In this document: positions 26,911 to 35,757 of the stretch, one piece after another
Layout of the letters: each line of letters starts with the position of its first letter
How positions within the stretch are numbered: position 1 is the first letter of the stretch
Translations under genes and position numbers: made by a program
Assembly: GCF_011305535.1 (NCBI RefSeq)
Contig: NZ_CP049905.1
Coordinates: 1,312,001 to 1,376,000 of the forward strand
DNA: 64,000 bases
Reading direction: 5' to 3'
Origin: Diaphorobacter sp. HDW4B
Lineage (GTDB): Bacteria; Pseudomonadota; Gammaproteobacteria; Burkholderiales; Burkholderiaceae_C
The notes under the pieces: generated by a model
The model's database searches: none
Seen by the model: the letters and a program-made list of their open reading frames with translations, nothing else
Told to the model about the DNA's origin: nothing

Positions 26911-28227
26911 ATGACCACCACCACGATGATCGAAAACGGCATCCTCAATCAGCATCTGATCGACCCGGAAATCTGCATCCGCTGCAACACCTGCGAAGCG
27001 ACCTGCCCGGTGGACGCCATCACGCACGACGACACCAACTACGTCGTCATGGCCGACAAGTGCAATGGCTGCATGGACTGCATCTCGCCCTGCCCCACGG
27101 GCAGCATCGACAACTGGCGCAAGGTGCCTGCGGCAGAGGCGTATTCGATTGCGGATCAGTTCAGTTGGGAAGCGCTGCCGCAGGAAATATCTGCCGAGCG
27201 ACTGGCTGCAGTGCAGAACGCCGACCCTGCAGCAGTCGCCGAAGTCGAAGACCTGTCGCAAGCACAAGCGGCGATTGCCGCAGTGGCAGGGCTCACATCG
27301 AACGTGGGTGAAATTGGCGAAACGCCCTTTCGTTCCGCGGCCTTTGGCGCAACGGTTCCGCCGTGGTCGGCTGCGCACGCCTACACCAATCTGTATGCTC
27401 CCAAGAGCCCGGTCACGGCGAGCGTGGTGGGCAACATCAACTGCACCGAAGCGGGCTTCGACAACGAGACGCACCACATCGTGCTCGACTTCGGCGCCAT
27501 GCCTTTCCCGGTGCTCGAAGGCCAGTCGATCGCGATCATCCCGCCCGGCGTGGACGCCAACGGCAAGCCGCATGTGGCGCGCCAATACTCCATCGCCAGC
27601 GCGCGCAATGGCGAGCGGCCCGGCTACAACAACATCGCGCTCACCGTCAAACGCGTCACGCAGGACCACGAAGGCAAGCCCGTGCGCGGCGTGGCCAGCA
27701 ACTATCTTTGCGACCTGAACGTGGGCGACAAGGTGCAGGTGATCGGCCCGTTCGGTCACTCGTTCCTCATGCCGAATCATCCGCGCTCGCACATCGTGAT
27801 GATCTGCACCGGCACTGGCAGCGCACCCATGCGCGCGATGACGGAATGGCGCAGACGCCTGCGCAAGAGTGGCAAGTTCGATGGCGGCAAGCTCATGCTG
27901 TTCTTCGGCGCACGCACTCCTCAGGAGCTGCCTTACTTCGGCCCGCTGCAGAACCTGCCCAAGGATTTCATCGACAACAACTTCGCGTTCTCGCGCGTGG
28001 CGGAGCAACCCAAACGCTATGTGCAAGACGCGATCCGCGAACGCGCGGTGGACTTGGTCGAACTGATCAAGGACGACAACACGCACATCTATGTCTGCGG
28101 TTTGAAGAGCATGGAAGAAGGCGTGGTGCTCGCGCTGCGCGATGTGATCGTGCAAGCCGGAATGGACTGGGACAGCGTCGCGGCAAAACTCAAGCAGCAC
28201 GGAAGACTGCACCTCGAAACCTACTGA
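26911..28227 (+). CDS. boxA: Benzoyl-CoA 2,3-epoxidase reductase component (BoxA)
   Basis: This 438-residue reductase passes electrons from NADPH through FAD and iron-sulfur clusters to BoxB. Two 4Fe-4S motifs are complete: C22, C25, C28, C32 and C51, C54, C57, C61. A linker of about 110 residues leads to a ferredoxin-NADP reductase module with the FAD motif RQYSIASA and the NADP motif [10 protein letters not shown]. The ATG at 26911 follows AAGGAG. A strong terminator lies 18 bases after the stop. Confidence 0.96.
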   Translation: MTTTTMIENGILNQHLIDPEICIRCNTCEATCPVDAITHDDTNYVVMADKCNGCMDCISPCPTGSIDNWRKVPAAEAYSIADQFSWEALPQEISAERLAAVQNADPAAVAEVEDLSQAQAAIAAVAGLTSNVGEIGETPFRSAAFGATVPPWSAAHAYTNLYAPKSPVTASVVGNINCTEAGFDNETHHIVLDFGAMPFPVLEGQSIAIIPPGVDANGKPHVARQYSIASARNGERPGYNNIALTVKRVTQDHEGKPVRGVASNYLCDLNVGDKVQVIGPFGHSFLMPNHPRSHIVMICTGTGSAPMRAMTEWRRRLRKSGKFDGGKLMLFFGARTPQELPYFGPLQNLPKDFIDNNFAFSRVAEQPKRYVQDAIRERAVDLVELIKDDNTHIYVCGLKSMEEGVVLALRDVIVQAGMDWDSVAAKLKQHGRLHLETY

Positions 28228-28244
28228 GCCCTCGCCAGAAACAA

Positions 28245-28281
28245 CAAAGCGGTGAACCTTTGCAGGCTCACCGCTTTGCTC
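28245..28281. terminator. Bidirectional terminator between boxA and the encapsulin operon
   Basis: An 11-pair stem, CAAAGCGGTGA (28245-28255) with TCACCGCTTTG (28268-28278), closes on a 12-base loop. A and T flanks on the two sides let it act for both boxA and the convergent cysteine desulfurase gene. Confidence 0.85.
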
Positions 28282-28297
28282 ATTTCAAGCAGACGAA

Positions 28298-30391
28298 TCA
28301 GCGACGCTGCGATGCCAGTCGTCGCACCACGTGCACCAGTTCGTCGATTTCCTCGAACGTGTTGTAGAACGCGAGCGAAGGACGCACGGTGGTCTCGACA
28401 CCGAAGCGACGCAGAATCGGCTGCGCGCAATGGTGGCCGGTGCGCACCGCAATGCCTTCGGCGTTGAGCGCCTTGCCCACTTCGTCGGTCGTATAGCCTT
28501 CCAGCGTGAAGGACAGCACACTCGCCTTGCCCGGCACGGTGCCGATCAGGCGCAGACCGGGGATGGTGCCCAGTTGCTGCATACCGTAGTCCACCAACGC
28601 GTGTTCATAACGGCTGATGTTTTCGATGCCCAGACGCTCCACATATTCCAGCGCAGCGCCCAGCCCCACGGCATCGGCGATGTTGCCGGTGCCTGCCTCG
28701 AAGGTGTTGGGCAGCGGCTGGAACACGGTCTTCTCGAAGGTCACGTCGGCAATCATGTTGCCGCCGCCCTGCCATGGCGGCATGTCTTCGAGCACCTCGC
28801 GCCGACCCCAGAGCGCACCGATGCCGGTGGGCGCAAAAATCTTGTGGCCGGAGAACACGAAGAAGTCCGCGCCGATGTCCTGCACATCGACGGGCGTGTG
28901 CGCAATCGACTGCGCACCATCGACCAGCGTGACGATGCCGCGACGCTTGGCGATCTCCACCACCTGCTTGACGGGCACCACCGTGCCGAGCGTGTTCGAC
29001 ACATGGCCGATGGCGACGATCTTCGTGCGGTCGTTGATCAGCTTCTGGTATTCGTCGAGACGAATCTGGCCCTGATCATCCACCGGAATCACGCGCAGCC
29101 TGGCACCCTTGGCTTCGGCCAACTGCTGCCACGGGACGATGTTGGCGTGGTGTTCGAGATGGGAAACGATGATTTCATCACCTTCTCCAACGTGCTTGCC
29201 GCCCCAGCTTTTGGCGACCAGATTGATGGCCTCGGTCGTTCCGCGTACAAAGATCACCTCGTTCACATCGGGCGCGTTGATGAAGCGGCGAACCACTTCG
29301 CGCGCATGCTCGTAGGCATCCGTCGCGCGCGCAGCGAGTACGTGCGCGGCGCGGTGGATGTTGGAGTTTTCATGCTCGTAGAAATGAGAAATGCGCTCAA
29401 TCACCTGACGCGGCTTGTGCGTGGTCGCGGCGTTGTCCAGCCAGATCAGTTGCTTGCCGTTGATGCGCTCCGACAGAATCGGAAAATCGCGTCGCACGGC
29501 GTTCACATCAAAGCCCGGATGACGGTCCTGCTGGCCCAGTGCGGGCGTGGCGTTCGCACCTTGCGGATGCGGCTTTTCAGGCGTGACGTAGCCGCTCGGC
29601 AGCCTCACCGCATCCACAAAATAGTATTGCGGCGCGGCGCTGGCGGTCGGTGTCTGTGTTGCAGGACTGCTGTTGCCAACCAGTTGCGGAACGGCCGGTT
29701 GCTGGGCAGCGCGCGCTGCAATCGCCTGGCCGCTGAGGGCATCCAGACCATCGGGCGCGGATGGACCCGCTTGCTGTTGCGACAGGAAATAGAACGGCGA
29801 TGCTGGTGATGCCGGTGATGAGGACGACACCGTGGGCTGCTGCGCTGCCGATGTCGCCGTGGCAGCATGGGCCTCGGGCACACCATTGGTGATGCTCGAC
29901 AACCTGGGCTCGTAGGCCGGAGCCGCTGCGTAGGCCAGATCGGGCACGCCGTTGCCCGCAACCGCCTTGGGCGATTCCGCAGGCAAGCGGTTGGCGAGCG
30001 TGAGCACCTGCGCCGGGTTGCTTGGCAGGATGTTGCTGCCCGGAATCTGTCCAAGCGGAATCGGATTGCCGGGCAGGTTCGGAGCAAGCCCCACAGGGCT
30101 GGCGAAGGGCGAGCCTGCAGGCGCGAGATTGCTCTGCGGCTGCGCGCCAATCGGCCATGAATGTGGCAGCGAGTGGCTCACCGTGCCCGCACTTGCGGGA
30201 ACCGACAACGGCGTCGCGCCTGCGCCACCCGACGCGGACTGCAACCCGGCTGGAGCTGCCGCCTCGCCGGGCAAAGCGCGGAAGAACGCCGATGCCAGTT
30301 GCGCAAGCGCTGCCGGATCGATGGGGCTCTCCGGTGCCTGCGGCAGCGACGGCGCGCCGCTGGCAGGCGGGGAGAAAGTGGATGACGTCAA
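28298..30391 (-). CDS. Cysteine desulfurase cargo of a family 2A encapsulin
   Basis: This 697-residue protein has a SufS-like class II cysteine desulfurase domain at about 295-697, with PLP lysine K517 (FSGHKIFAP) and catalytic C655 (RTGHHCAQP). It removes sulfur from cysteine, giving alanine and sulfane sulfur. The first 290 or so residues are low-complexity, rich in Pro, Ala, Ser and Gln, with islands: LAQLASAFFRALPGE (29-43), NILPSNPAQVLTLANRLP (120-137), PFYFLSQQQ (199-207) and QYYFVDAVRLPSGY (255-268). In family 2A encapsulins such an extension loads the enzyme into the shell. The start is a TTG at 30391, seven bases after GGGGAG and 15 bases after the shell gene stop. Confidence 0.93.
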   Translation of the reverse strand: MTSSTFSPPASGAPSLPQAPESPIDPAALAQLASAFFRALPGEAAAPAGLQSASGGAGATPLSVPASAGTVSHSLPHSWPIGAQPQSNLAPAGSPFASPVGLAPNLPGNPIPLGQIPGSNILPSNPAQVLTLANRLPAESPKAVAGNGVPDLAYAAAPAYEPRLSSITNGVPEAHAATATSAAQQPTVSSSSPASPASPFYFLSQQQAGPSAPDGLDALSGQAIAARAAQQPAVPQLVGNSSPATQTPTASAAPQYYFVDAVRLPSGYVTPEKPHPQGANATPALGQQDRHPGFDVNAVRRDFPILSERINGKQLIWLDNAATTHKPRQVIERISHFYEHENSNIHRAAHVLAARATDAYEHAREVVRRFINAPDVNEVIFVRGTTEAINLVAKSWGGKHVGEGDEIIVSHLEHHANIVPWQQLAEAKGARLRVIPVDDQGQIRLDEYQKLINDRTKIVAIGHVSNTLGTVVPVKQVVEIAKRRGIVTLVDGAQSIAHTPVDVQDIGADFFVFSGHKIFAPTGIGALWGRREVLEDMPPWQGGGNMIADVTFEKTVFQPLPNTFEAGTGNIADAVGLGAALEYVERLGIENISRYEHALVDYGMQQLGTIPGLRLIGTVPGKASVLSFTLEGYTTDEVGKALNAEGIAVRTGHHCAQPILRRFGVETTVRPSLAFYNTFEEIDELVHVVRRLASQRR

Positions 30392-30406
30392 AGCGCGGCT
30401 CCCCGT

Positions 30407-31345
30407 TTACTTGTAGGTGTCCAGCACCGAGTAATCGTGGTACTTGGTGATTTCCACATCGTCGAGCACAGCAATCGCATCGGGCGTGAGCACGGCGAGC
30501 GAGCAGTACAGCGAGATCAGGTACGACGCAATCGCGTGGTTGTTGATGCCCATGAAGCGCACCGACAGACCAGGGCTTTGCTCGCCCGGCAGACCCGGCT
30601 GGAACAGGCCGACCACGCCCTGGCGACGGTCACCCACGCGCAGCAGAATGATCTTGGACTTGCCATCGGCCACCGGCACCTTGTCCGAAGGAATCAGCGG
30701 CACGCCGCGCCATGTGATGAACTGCGAACCGAACAGGCTCACGGTCGGTGGTGGTGTGCCGCGGCGTGTGGCTTCGCGGCCGAACGCGGCGATGGTCAAC
30801 GGATGCGCGAGGAAGAATGCGGGCTCTTTCCACACCTTGGTCAGCAGCTCGTCCAGATCGTCCGGCGTGGGCGCACCGGTCAGCGGGAAGATGCGCTGTT
30901 CGTCGGTCACTTGCGCAAGCAGGCCGTACTCGGGGTTGTTGATCAACTCGCTTTCCTGATTTTCCTTGATCGTCTCGATCGTCAGGCGCAGTTGTTCCTT
31001 GATCTGATCGTGCGGGCTGCTGTACAGATCGGAGATGCGCGTGTGCACGTCGAGCACGGTGGAGACGGCATTCAGGAAGAACTCACGCGGCTTTTCGTCG
31101 TAGTCGACATACGTGCGCGGCAGTTGGTTCTCATGCTCCTTGGCGGTGCAGGTCACCTTGATGGCTTCCGGGTTCTTGACCTGGTTGACGCGGTAGATGC
31201 CCGCTTCCACCGGCACCCACTGCAGCAGATGCGTGAGCCAGCGTGGGCTGATGGTCGATAGCTGAGGCGCGGTCTTGGTGGCGTTGGCTAGTTGACGTGC
31301 TGCGTTGTCGCCCAATGCGGTGGTGCCGCCTACGGTTGCTGTCAT
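30407..31345 (-). CDS. Family 2A encapsulin shell protein (SrpI-like)
   Basis: This 312-residue HK97-fold protein is expected to assemble into an icosahedral compartment. It begins with an N-arm, then SPRWLTHLLQWVPVEAGIYRVNQVK. It has DYDEKPREFFLNAVSTVLDVHTRISDLYSSPHDQIKEQLR, and ends with FMGINNHAIASYLISLYCSLAVLTPDAIAVLDDVEI, hallmarks of SrpI-type shells. It lacks the cyclic-nucleotide-binding insertion of family 2B, which would make it over 400 residues. The cargo gene follows after 15 bases. Storage of elemental sulfur is the role reported for related systems; here it is inferred from homology. Confidence 0.94.
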   Translation of the reverse strand: MTATVGGTTALGDNAARQLANATKTAPQLSTISPRWLTHLLQWVPVEAGIYRVNQVKNPEAIKVTCTAKEHENQLPRTYVDYDEKPREFFLNAVSTVLDVHTRISDLYSSPHDQIKEQLRLTIETIKENQESELINNPEYGLLAQVTDEQRIFPLTGAPTPDDLDELLTKVWKEPAFFLAHPLTIAAFGREATRRGTPPPTVSLFGSQFITWRGVPLIPSDKVPVADGKSKIILLRVGDRRQGVVGLFQPGLPGEQSPGLSVRFMGINNHAIASYLISLYCSLAVLTPDAIAVLDDVEITKYHDYSVLDTYK

Positions 31346-31445
31346 GGTGAGTCAGGTCCTGAAAAAGTTCGGAGAAAAAATCGAAGATGAAACTGGCAAG
31401 ATGAAGAAGAACGCCAGCCAAGTGTTGATTGCGCGCGCCGCAGTC

Positions 31446-31721
31446 TCAACAGGCTATAGCCGTCAAGCGCAGATGCTGTGTGTTGCGCAGCGATGCAATC
31501 TGATCCGTGCGCAGCAGCAGGTCGGCAGCCCGGATGTCCAGCGCGCAAGCCAGCTTGTGCAAGGTGACGAGCGACGGCGTGACGAGGCCGCGCTCCACTT
31601 CACCCACGTAGGTGCGATGCAGATCCGAATGCGCGGCCAGCATTTCCTGCGACCAGCCGCGCGATTCGCGCAACTGCCGCACGGCGATACCGAAGTCGTG
31701 AACAAGGCTTGGAGAAGTCAT
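31446..31721 (-). CDS. Small XRE-family regulator of the encapsulin operon
   Basis: This 91-residue protein is almost only a helix-turn-helix: VRQLRESRGWSQEMLAAHSDLHRTYVGEVERGLVTPSLVTLHKLACALDI. It lies between serine acetyltransferase (9 bases upstream) and the shell gene (100 bases downstream), all in the same direction. AAAGG precedes the ATG. A local regulator of cysteine and sulfur storage genes is the simplest reading. It has no toxin partner, so it is not called an antitoxin. Confidence 0.85.
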   Translation of the reverse strand: MTSPSLVHDFGIAVRQLRESRGWSQEMLAAHSDLHRTYVGEVERGLVTPSLVTLHKLACALDIRAADLLLRTDQIASLRNTQHLRLTAIAC

Positions 31722-31730
31722 GTGGACCTT

Positions 31731-32672
31731 TCACGCAGCAACGCGTGCCTCGCTGTGGTGGTTGCCCTGGCCCGATTCAACATCTTTCTGAAGTCTGGCC
31801 TGTGACACATTCGCGCCCGCTGGCACGTCGTCGGTGATCCACACATTGCCGCCGATGACCGCGCCCTGCCCGATCGTCACGCGCCCCAGAATCGTCGCGC
31901 CCGCGTAGATCACCACATCGTCCTGAACAATCGGATGCCGTGCCCAGCCCTTCTGCAGATGGCCCTGCGCGTCTTTCGGAAAGCGCTTGGCGCCCAGCGT
32001 CACCGCCTGGTAGATGCGCACGTTGGAGCCAATCTCCGCCGTCTCGCCAATCACCACGCCCGTGCCGTGATCGATGAAGCAGCCCGACGCAATCTGCGCG
32101 CCGGGATGGATGTCAATGCCCGTCTGGCTGTGCGCGATCTCGGAGATGATGCGCGCGAGCAGCGGCAGCTCCAGCCGATACAACGTGTGCGCAATGCGGT
32201 GGTGAATCAGCGCGAGCACGCCCGGATAGCTGAGCACCACTTCATCCACACTGCGCGCCGCCGGATCGCCTTGAAATGCAGCAAGCACATCGGTGTCGAG
32301 CAACTGCCGCAAGCTCGGCAAGCTGTGTGCAAACTGGTGCACGGCGTTGGTGGCCTGCGCGTCGATTTCCTTGGCGCTCAATGCGCTACCACGTTGCCGG
32401 TAATGCAGCTCGATGCCCGCCTGCGCATGCAGCGTCTGCAGCGCACTGTCGAGCGTGTGGCCGACGTAGAAATCTTCCGTAGCGTGGCGCAACTCGGGCG
32501 GCCCAAGGCGCAGCGGAAACAGCACGCCTTTGAGCGATTCCACCGCTTTGGCCACCGCATCGCGTGACGGAAACTCGCGGTATTCGGTATCGGTGCGGTT
32601 CTGCTTTTCGCGCCACTGGTCACGCACCGCACGCAATTGCTTGACGATTTCGGGAATGTCGAAAGTGCTCAT
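31731..32672 (-). CDS. epsC: Serine O-acetyltransferase, EpsC type
   Basis: This 313-residue enzyme makes O-acetylserine, the acceptor for sulfide in cysteine synthesis. A helical N-terminal region (about 1-185) is followed by hexapeptide repeats forming the left-handed beta helix: TGIDIHPGAQIASGCFIDHGTG, GETAEIGSNVRIYQAVTLGA and IYAGATILGRVTIGQGAVIGGN. The ATG at 32672 starts MSTFDIPEIVKQLRAVRDQW. This long EpsC form is often found next to encapsulin and desulfurase genes. It lies 28 bases after the rhodanese. Confidence 0.93.
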   Translation of the reverse strand: MSTFDIPEIVKQLRAVRDQWREKQNRTDTEYREFPSRDAVAKAVESLKGVLFPLRLGPPELRHATEDFYVGHTLDSALQTLHAQAGIELHYRQRGSALSAKEIDAQATNAVHQFAHSLPSLRQLLDTDVLAAFQGDPAARSVDEVVLSYPGVLALIHHRIAHTLYRLELPLLARIISEIAHSQTGIDIHPGAQIASGCFIDHGTGVVIGETAEIGSNVRIYQAVTLGAKRFPKDAQGHLQKGWARHPIVQDDVVIYAGATILGRVTIGQGAVIGGNVWITDDVPAGANVSQARLQKDVESGQGNHHSEARVAA

Positions 32673-32700
32673 GATGTTCAATCCGTCCACTTTCGTCAGA

Positions 32701-33198
32701 TCAGTCCTGCACCCAAGGCAAGCCATGAAAGCGCCAGCCATTGAAATGCCCGCGCTGCTGCACATCGTCGATGTCGCCCTCGAAGCCTTCGCTCACGTTG
32801 AACACCAGCTCGATGCCGGCCTTCGCAGCCTCCTGCGCCGCCAGCGCCGAACGCTTGCCGCTGCGGCACAGCAGCAGCACGACGGGCGGATGCTCATCAT
32901 CCGGCTTGGCCTGCTTGGACACCAGCGCCGCCAACTCGCGCGCAAAACGCGGATTGCGATTGAGCGAAGTCCCCGTCGCCCATGCCACATGCAGACTGTC
33001 CGGCACCTGGCCGACAAACTTGCGCTCCTCGGTGGTGCGCACATCGATCAGCACGGCCTGCCCGCTCTTGACCAGCTCCCAAGCCTGCACCGGCGGCAGG
33101 CTGCCCGCATACGGCAGACCCTCGGCCTGCGCGCTGGCGATGGCCTGCTGCAACACAGGTGCCAAAGTTGCTTCGAATTCCAGTTCGACTGCGCTCAT
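32701..33198 (-). CDS. Rhodanese-domain sulfurtransferase
   Basis: This 165-residue single-domain rhodanese has the active-site loop CRSGKRS with catalytic C111 and the VLIDVRTTEERKFVGQVPDSLHV entry. It can carry a persulfide, so it may receive or deliver sulfane sulfur for the desulfurase compartment. The ATG at 33198 (MSAVELEFE) follows GATGAGG. The frame is open to 33264 with less likely starts. It is the first gene of the five-gene encapsulin operon. Confidence 0.9.
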   Translation of the reverse strand: MSAVELEFEATLAPVLQQAIASAQAEGLPYAGSLPPVQAWELVKSGQAVLIDVRTTEERKFVGQVPDSLHVAWATGTSLNRNPRFARELAALVSKQAKPDDEHPPVVLLLCRSGKRSALAAQEAAKAGIELVFNVSEGFEGDIDDVQQRGHFNGWRFHGLPWVQD

Positions 33199-33277
33199 GT
33201 TCGCGTACCTCATCTCGTCCATTGGTTGCCAGATTCGCCATCGACTGATGGCTATGGACTTCAATGTAGGGCCGCGT

Positions 33278-33315
33278 CCAAATCACATCAAAGAATAAAA
33301 AACGATGTATTTGGA
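33278..33315. promoter_or_regulatory. Inverted repeat upstream of the encapsulin operon
   Basis: CCAAATCACATC (33278-33289) faces GATGTATTTGG (33304-33314), with an AT-rich spacer of 14 bases. The arms match except for one extra base. The spacer holds a leftward -10-like TATTCT. The whole region 33199-33458 has no gene, and this is the only structure I see in it. It is a candidate operator for the operon's XRE protein or a sulfur regulator. Confidence 0.5.
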
Positions 33316-33458
33316 TGGAAAACGCATAAGAGATTGCCGCCGAACGCATCGTTGCCCATGGGTCGACAGGCAGGTTCGAAGGAAAGAAATGGGCCATTTC
33401 GAATGGCCGAAGCGCCACGCTCGATGCGGTCCCACGCGATCAACAGTCGCGCAGAGCA

Positions 33459-33842
33459 TCAAGGCCGTGCTTTGCGGGCACCCATTTGCCTCAGGAAATA
33501 GGTCATGACGGCGGCTGGCAAGCACAAGACAAAGGCCAGAACCAACCCCTCCAAATCAGCGCTATCCGGTATCGCTTTTTCTGCAAACCGGCGCACCCAG
33601 GATGTTTTCGGTAGGAAACTACCAACCATCAGAAGCGTTCCCCAGATGCCAAAAACCAGCACCAAGGCACTCAACAGGGCAGTCCAGCCACTGAATTCCT
33701 GCCAAGAGGCAGGCAGCACGCCAAAGGCCAGAACCGCAATGGCGATGGAAAACAGTGCGACACCGGCGCAAAACATCACAGAGCACAAAAACAGATCATC
33801 CTGCTCGATCCATGCCTGCAACTTCACGAGATATTGCTTCAT
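33459..33842 (-). CDS. Small integral membrane protein of unknown function
   Basis: This 127-residue protein has three clear hydrophobic segments: about residues 18-42 (LFLCSVMFCAGVALFSIAIAVLAF), 53-75 (TALLSALVLVFGIWGTLLMVG) and 100-117 (GLVLAFVLCLPAAVMTYF). I do not recognise a family. The start ATG is at 33842, 43 bases after the HNH gene in the same direction, so the two may be co-transcribed. Confidence 0.6.
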   Translation of the reverse strand: MKQYLVKLQAWIEQDDLFLCSVMFCAGVALFSIAIAVLAFGVLPASWQEFSGWTALLSALVLVFGIWGTLLMVGSFLPKTSWVRRFAEKAIPDSADLEGLVLAFVLCLPAAVMTYFLRQMGARKARP

Positions 33843-33885
33843 GTTCTCTCATGCAACAGCGGTGCGACTCAGGCCGATTGCGATT

Positions 33886-34464
33886 TCAGCTGTTGAGCAA
33901 CCGCGAAGACTTCGGCACATGTGCCATCAGAAACTCCATCTGATCCGCCAGAATGCGGCGGTTGCGCAGGATGAAGTCTTCCCACAGGCTGGGCACATAG
34001 GGTGTGTAGAGCAGCGGCATGTGTGCCTGCTCGGGCGTGCGCGGGCCCTTGCGGTGGTTGCAGGGGCGGCAGGCGGTGACCACGTTCATCCAGTGGTCCT
34101 GGCCGTTGCGGGCGAATGGTACGATGTGTTCGCGGGTGAGGTCTTCCTCGTGGAAGTGGCCGCCGCAGTAGGCGCAGACGTTGCGGTCGCGGATGAAGAG
34201 CTTGCTGTTGCTGAGCGTGGGCTTGAGCACGAACGGGTCGATGGCCGGAACGCCCTTGGTGCCGATGATGCTGCTGACCGCGATCTGCGACTGCTCTCCC
34301 GTGACGGCGTTGTGGCCGCCGCGAAACAGCGCCACCTGCGCGCCTAGCTCCCAGCGCACTTCACCCGCTGCATAGTGGGTCACCGCCTGTTCGAGCGACA
34401 CCCACGATTGCGGCAACCCTTGAGCCGACAGCTTCAACACCTTCACCACACGCCTCCAGTTCAT
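33886..34464 (-). CDS. HNH endonuclease
   Basis: This 192-residue protein has an HNH core: two zinc-type pairs (CAYCGG and CRPCN) flank REHIVPFARNGQDHWMNVVTA, giving the His-Asn-His metal site, and RNVCAYCG is typical of stand-alone bacterial HNH proteins. An N-terminal stretch VLKLSAQGLPQSWVSLEQAVTHYAAGEV is seen in the conserved chromosomal type, not in phage or CRISPR nucleases. The ATG at 34464 is chosen; the open frame up to 35676 is an antisense shadow of ribF. It is divergent from ribF. Confidence 0.88.
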   Translation of the reverse strand: MNWRRVVKVLKLSAQGLPQSWVSLEQAVTHYAAGEVRWELGAQVALFRGGHNAVTGEQSQIAVSSIIGTKGVPAIDPFVLKPTLSNSKLFIRDRNVCAYCGGHFHEEDLTREHIVPFARNGQDHWMNVVTACRPCNHRKGPRTPEQAHMPLLYTPYVPSLWEDFILRNRRILADQMEFLMAHVPKSSRLLNS

Positions 34465-34614
34465 CCGTTGAAAAAACAAGACTCGGAACGCAGATAACAA
34501 GTGCCGATCCGCCGCAATGGCGGTCAGCTGACTCACAATATACTCTTTTCGTGACGAAATGGCGTCTTTTGCCCTGTTTGCGGCTCGGGGCGCTATCAAA
34601 AGAAAAGTACAGCG

Positions 34615-35661
34615 ATGAAGATCTTTCGAGGCTTGCACCACCCGGGTGTCGCAGAAGCATGTGCGCTGACCATCGGCAATTTCGATGGCGTGCACCGCGG
34701 ACATCAGGCCATGCTGGCTCTGCTCAACAATGAAGCGCGCCAACGCGGCGTGGCCAGCTGCGTGCTCACGTTCGAGCCGCATCCGCGCGACTATTTCGCG
34801 GGCAAGCTCAACAAGCCCGAACTCGCGCCCGCCCGCGTGGGCACGCTGCGCGACAAGCTGATCGAGCTGGCCGCCTGCGGCGTGCAGCAGACCATTGTGC
34901 TGCCGTTCAACGAAAAGCTGGCCAGCCAGCCGCCCGAGTCTTTCATCAATGACGTGATCCTGAACGGTCTGGGTGCGAAGTACGTGCTTGTGGGCGACGA
35001 TTTCCGCTTTGGCGCCAAGCGCGCAGGCGACTATTCGATGCTCGACGCCGCCGGTCGCGCCAACGGCTTCGACGTGGCCCGCATGAACAGCTACGAGGTG
35101 CACGGCCTGCGCGTTTCCAGCTCCGCCGTGCGCGAATCGCTGGGCAAGGGCGATCTGGCCGAGGCCGCTCGCCTGCTGGGACGGCCCTATGCCATCTCCG
35201 GCCACGTGGTGCACGGGCGCAAGCTGGGTCGCCAGCTGGGCAAATCGGCCGCCAAGGGGGCCGACCAGGACGGTTTTCGCACGCTCAACCTGCGTTTCAA
35301 ACACTGGAAACCCGCCGCGAGCGGCATTTTTGCGGTGCAGGTCTACGGTCTGGCCGACCAGCCCCTGCCGGGCGTGGCCAATCTGGGGGTTCGCCCGTCC
35401 GTGGACCCCAATGACGTGAACGGCGGGCGCGTGCTGCTGGAAACCCATTGCCTCGAATGGCCTGCCGATCTGGGGGCCGAAGGGGCATACGGTAAAATCA
35501 TCCGCGTGGAACTCCTGCACAAACTGCACGACGAGCTGAAATACGACAGCCTCGACGCCCTGACCGCTGGTATCGCCAAAGATTGCGATGATGCCCGCGC
35601 GTTTTTTGCTGCCTCCACGCATGCCGAAACCCGGCGTCAGACCACTCGCGACCGAATTTGA
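34615..35661 (+). CDS. ribF: Bifunctional riboflavin kinase / FAD synthetase (RibF)
   Basis: This 348-residue enzyme phosphorylates riboflavin to FMN and adenylates it to FAD. The N-terminal nucleotidyltransferase has GNFDGVHRGH (21-30), GDDFRFGAKRAGDY and the SSSAVR motif. The C-terminal kinase domain starts near GRPYAISGHVVHGRKLGR and has ANLGVRPSVDPN and ELLHKLHDELKYDS. The gene order ribF-ileS-lspA is widely conserved. The start ATG at 34615 gives MKIFRGLHHP. Confidence 0.96.
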   Translation: MKIFRGLHHPGVAEACALTIGNFDGVHRGHQAMLALLNNEARQRGVASCVLTFEPHPRDYFAGKLNKPELAPARVGTLRDKLIELAACGVQQTIVLPFNEKLASQPPESFINDVILNGLGAKYVLVGDDFRFGAKRAGDYSMLDAAGRANGFDVARMNSYEVHGLRVSSSAVRESLGKGDLAEAARLLGRPYAISGHVVHGRKLGRQLGKSAAKGADQDGFRTLNLRFKHWKPAASGIFAVQVYGLADQPLPGVANLGVRPSVDPNDVNGGRVLLETHCLEWPADLGAEGAYGKIIRVELLHKLHDELKYDSLDALTAGIAKDCDDARAFFAASTHAETRRQTTRDRI

Positions 35662-35757
35662 CGCTCTCGCCGTCACATTCCTTCCGCATCCTCGTGATAT
35701 TCGTATTCAGCGCTCCGACTTCCCGCCGGAGTCCGACCGCTTTCAAGATTTCAGCTC

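Noticed and set aside
31446-31721. XRE protein as an antitoxin
   Set aside because: There is no toxin-like partner; neighbours on both sides are sulfur metabolism genes in one operon.
33886-34464. The HNH nuclease as evidence of a phage, group II intron or CRISPR system
   Set aside because: No reverse transcriptase, phage gene, array or Cas9-like domain is present; the protein is of the stand-alone chromosomal type.
34465-35676. N-terminal extension of the HNH protein frame
   Set aside because: The extension is antisense to ribF and does not resemble a protein domain; the ATG at 34464 gives a normal-length HNH protein.
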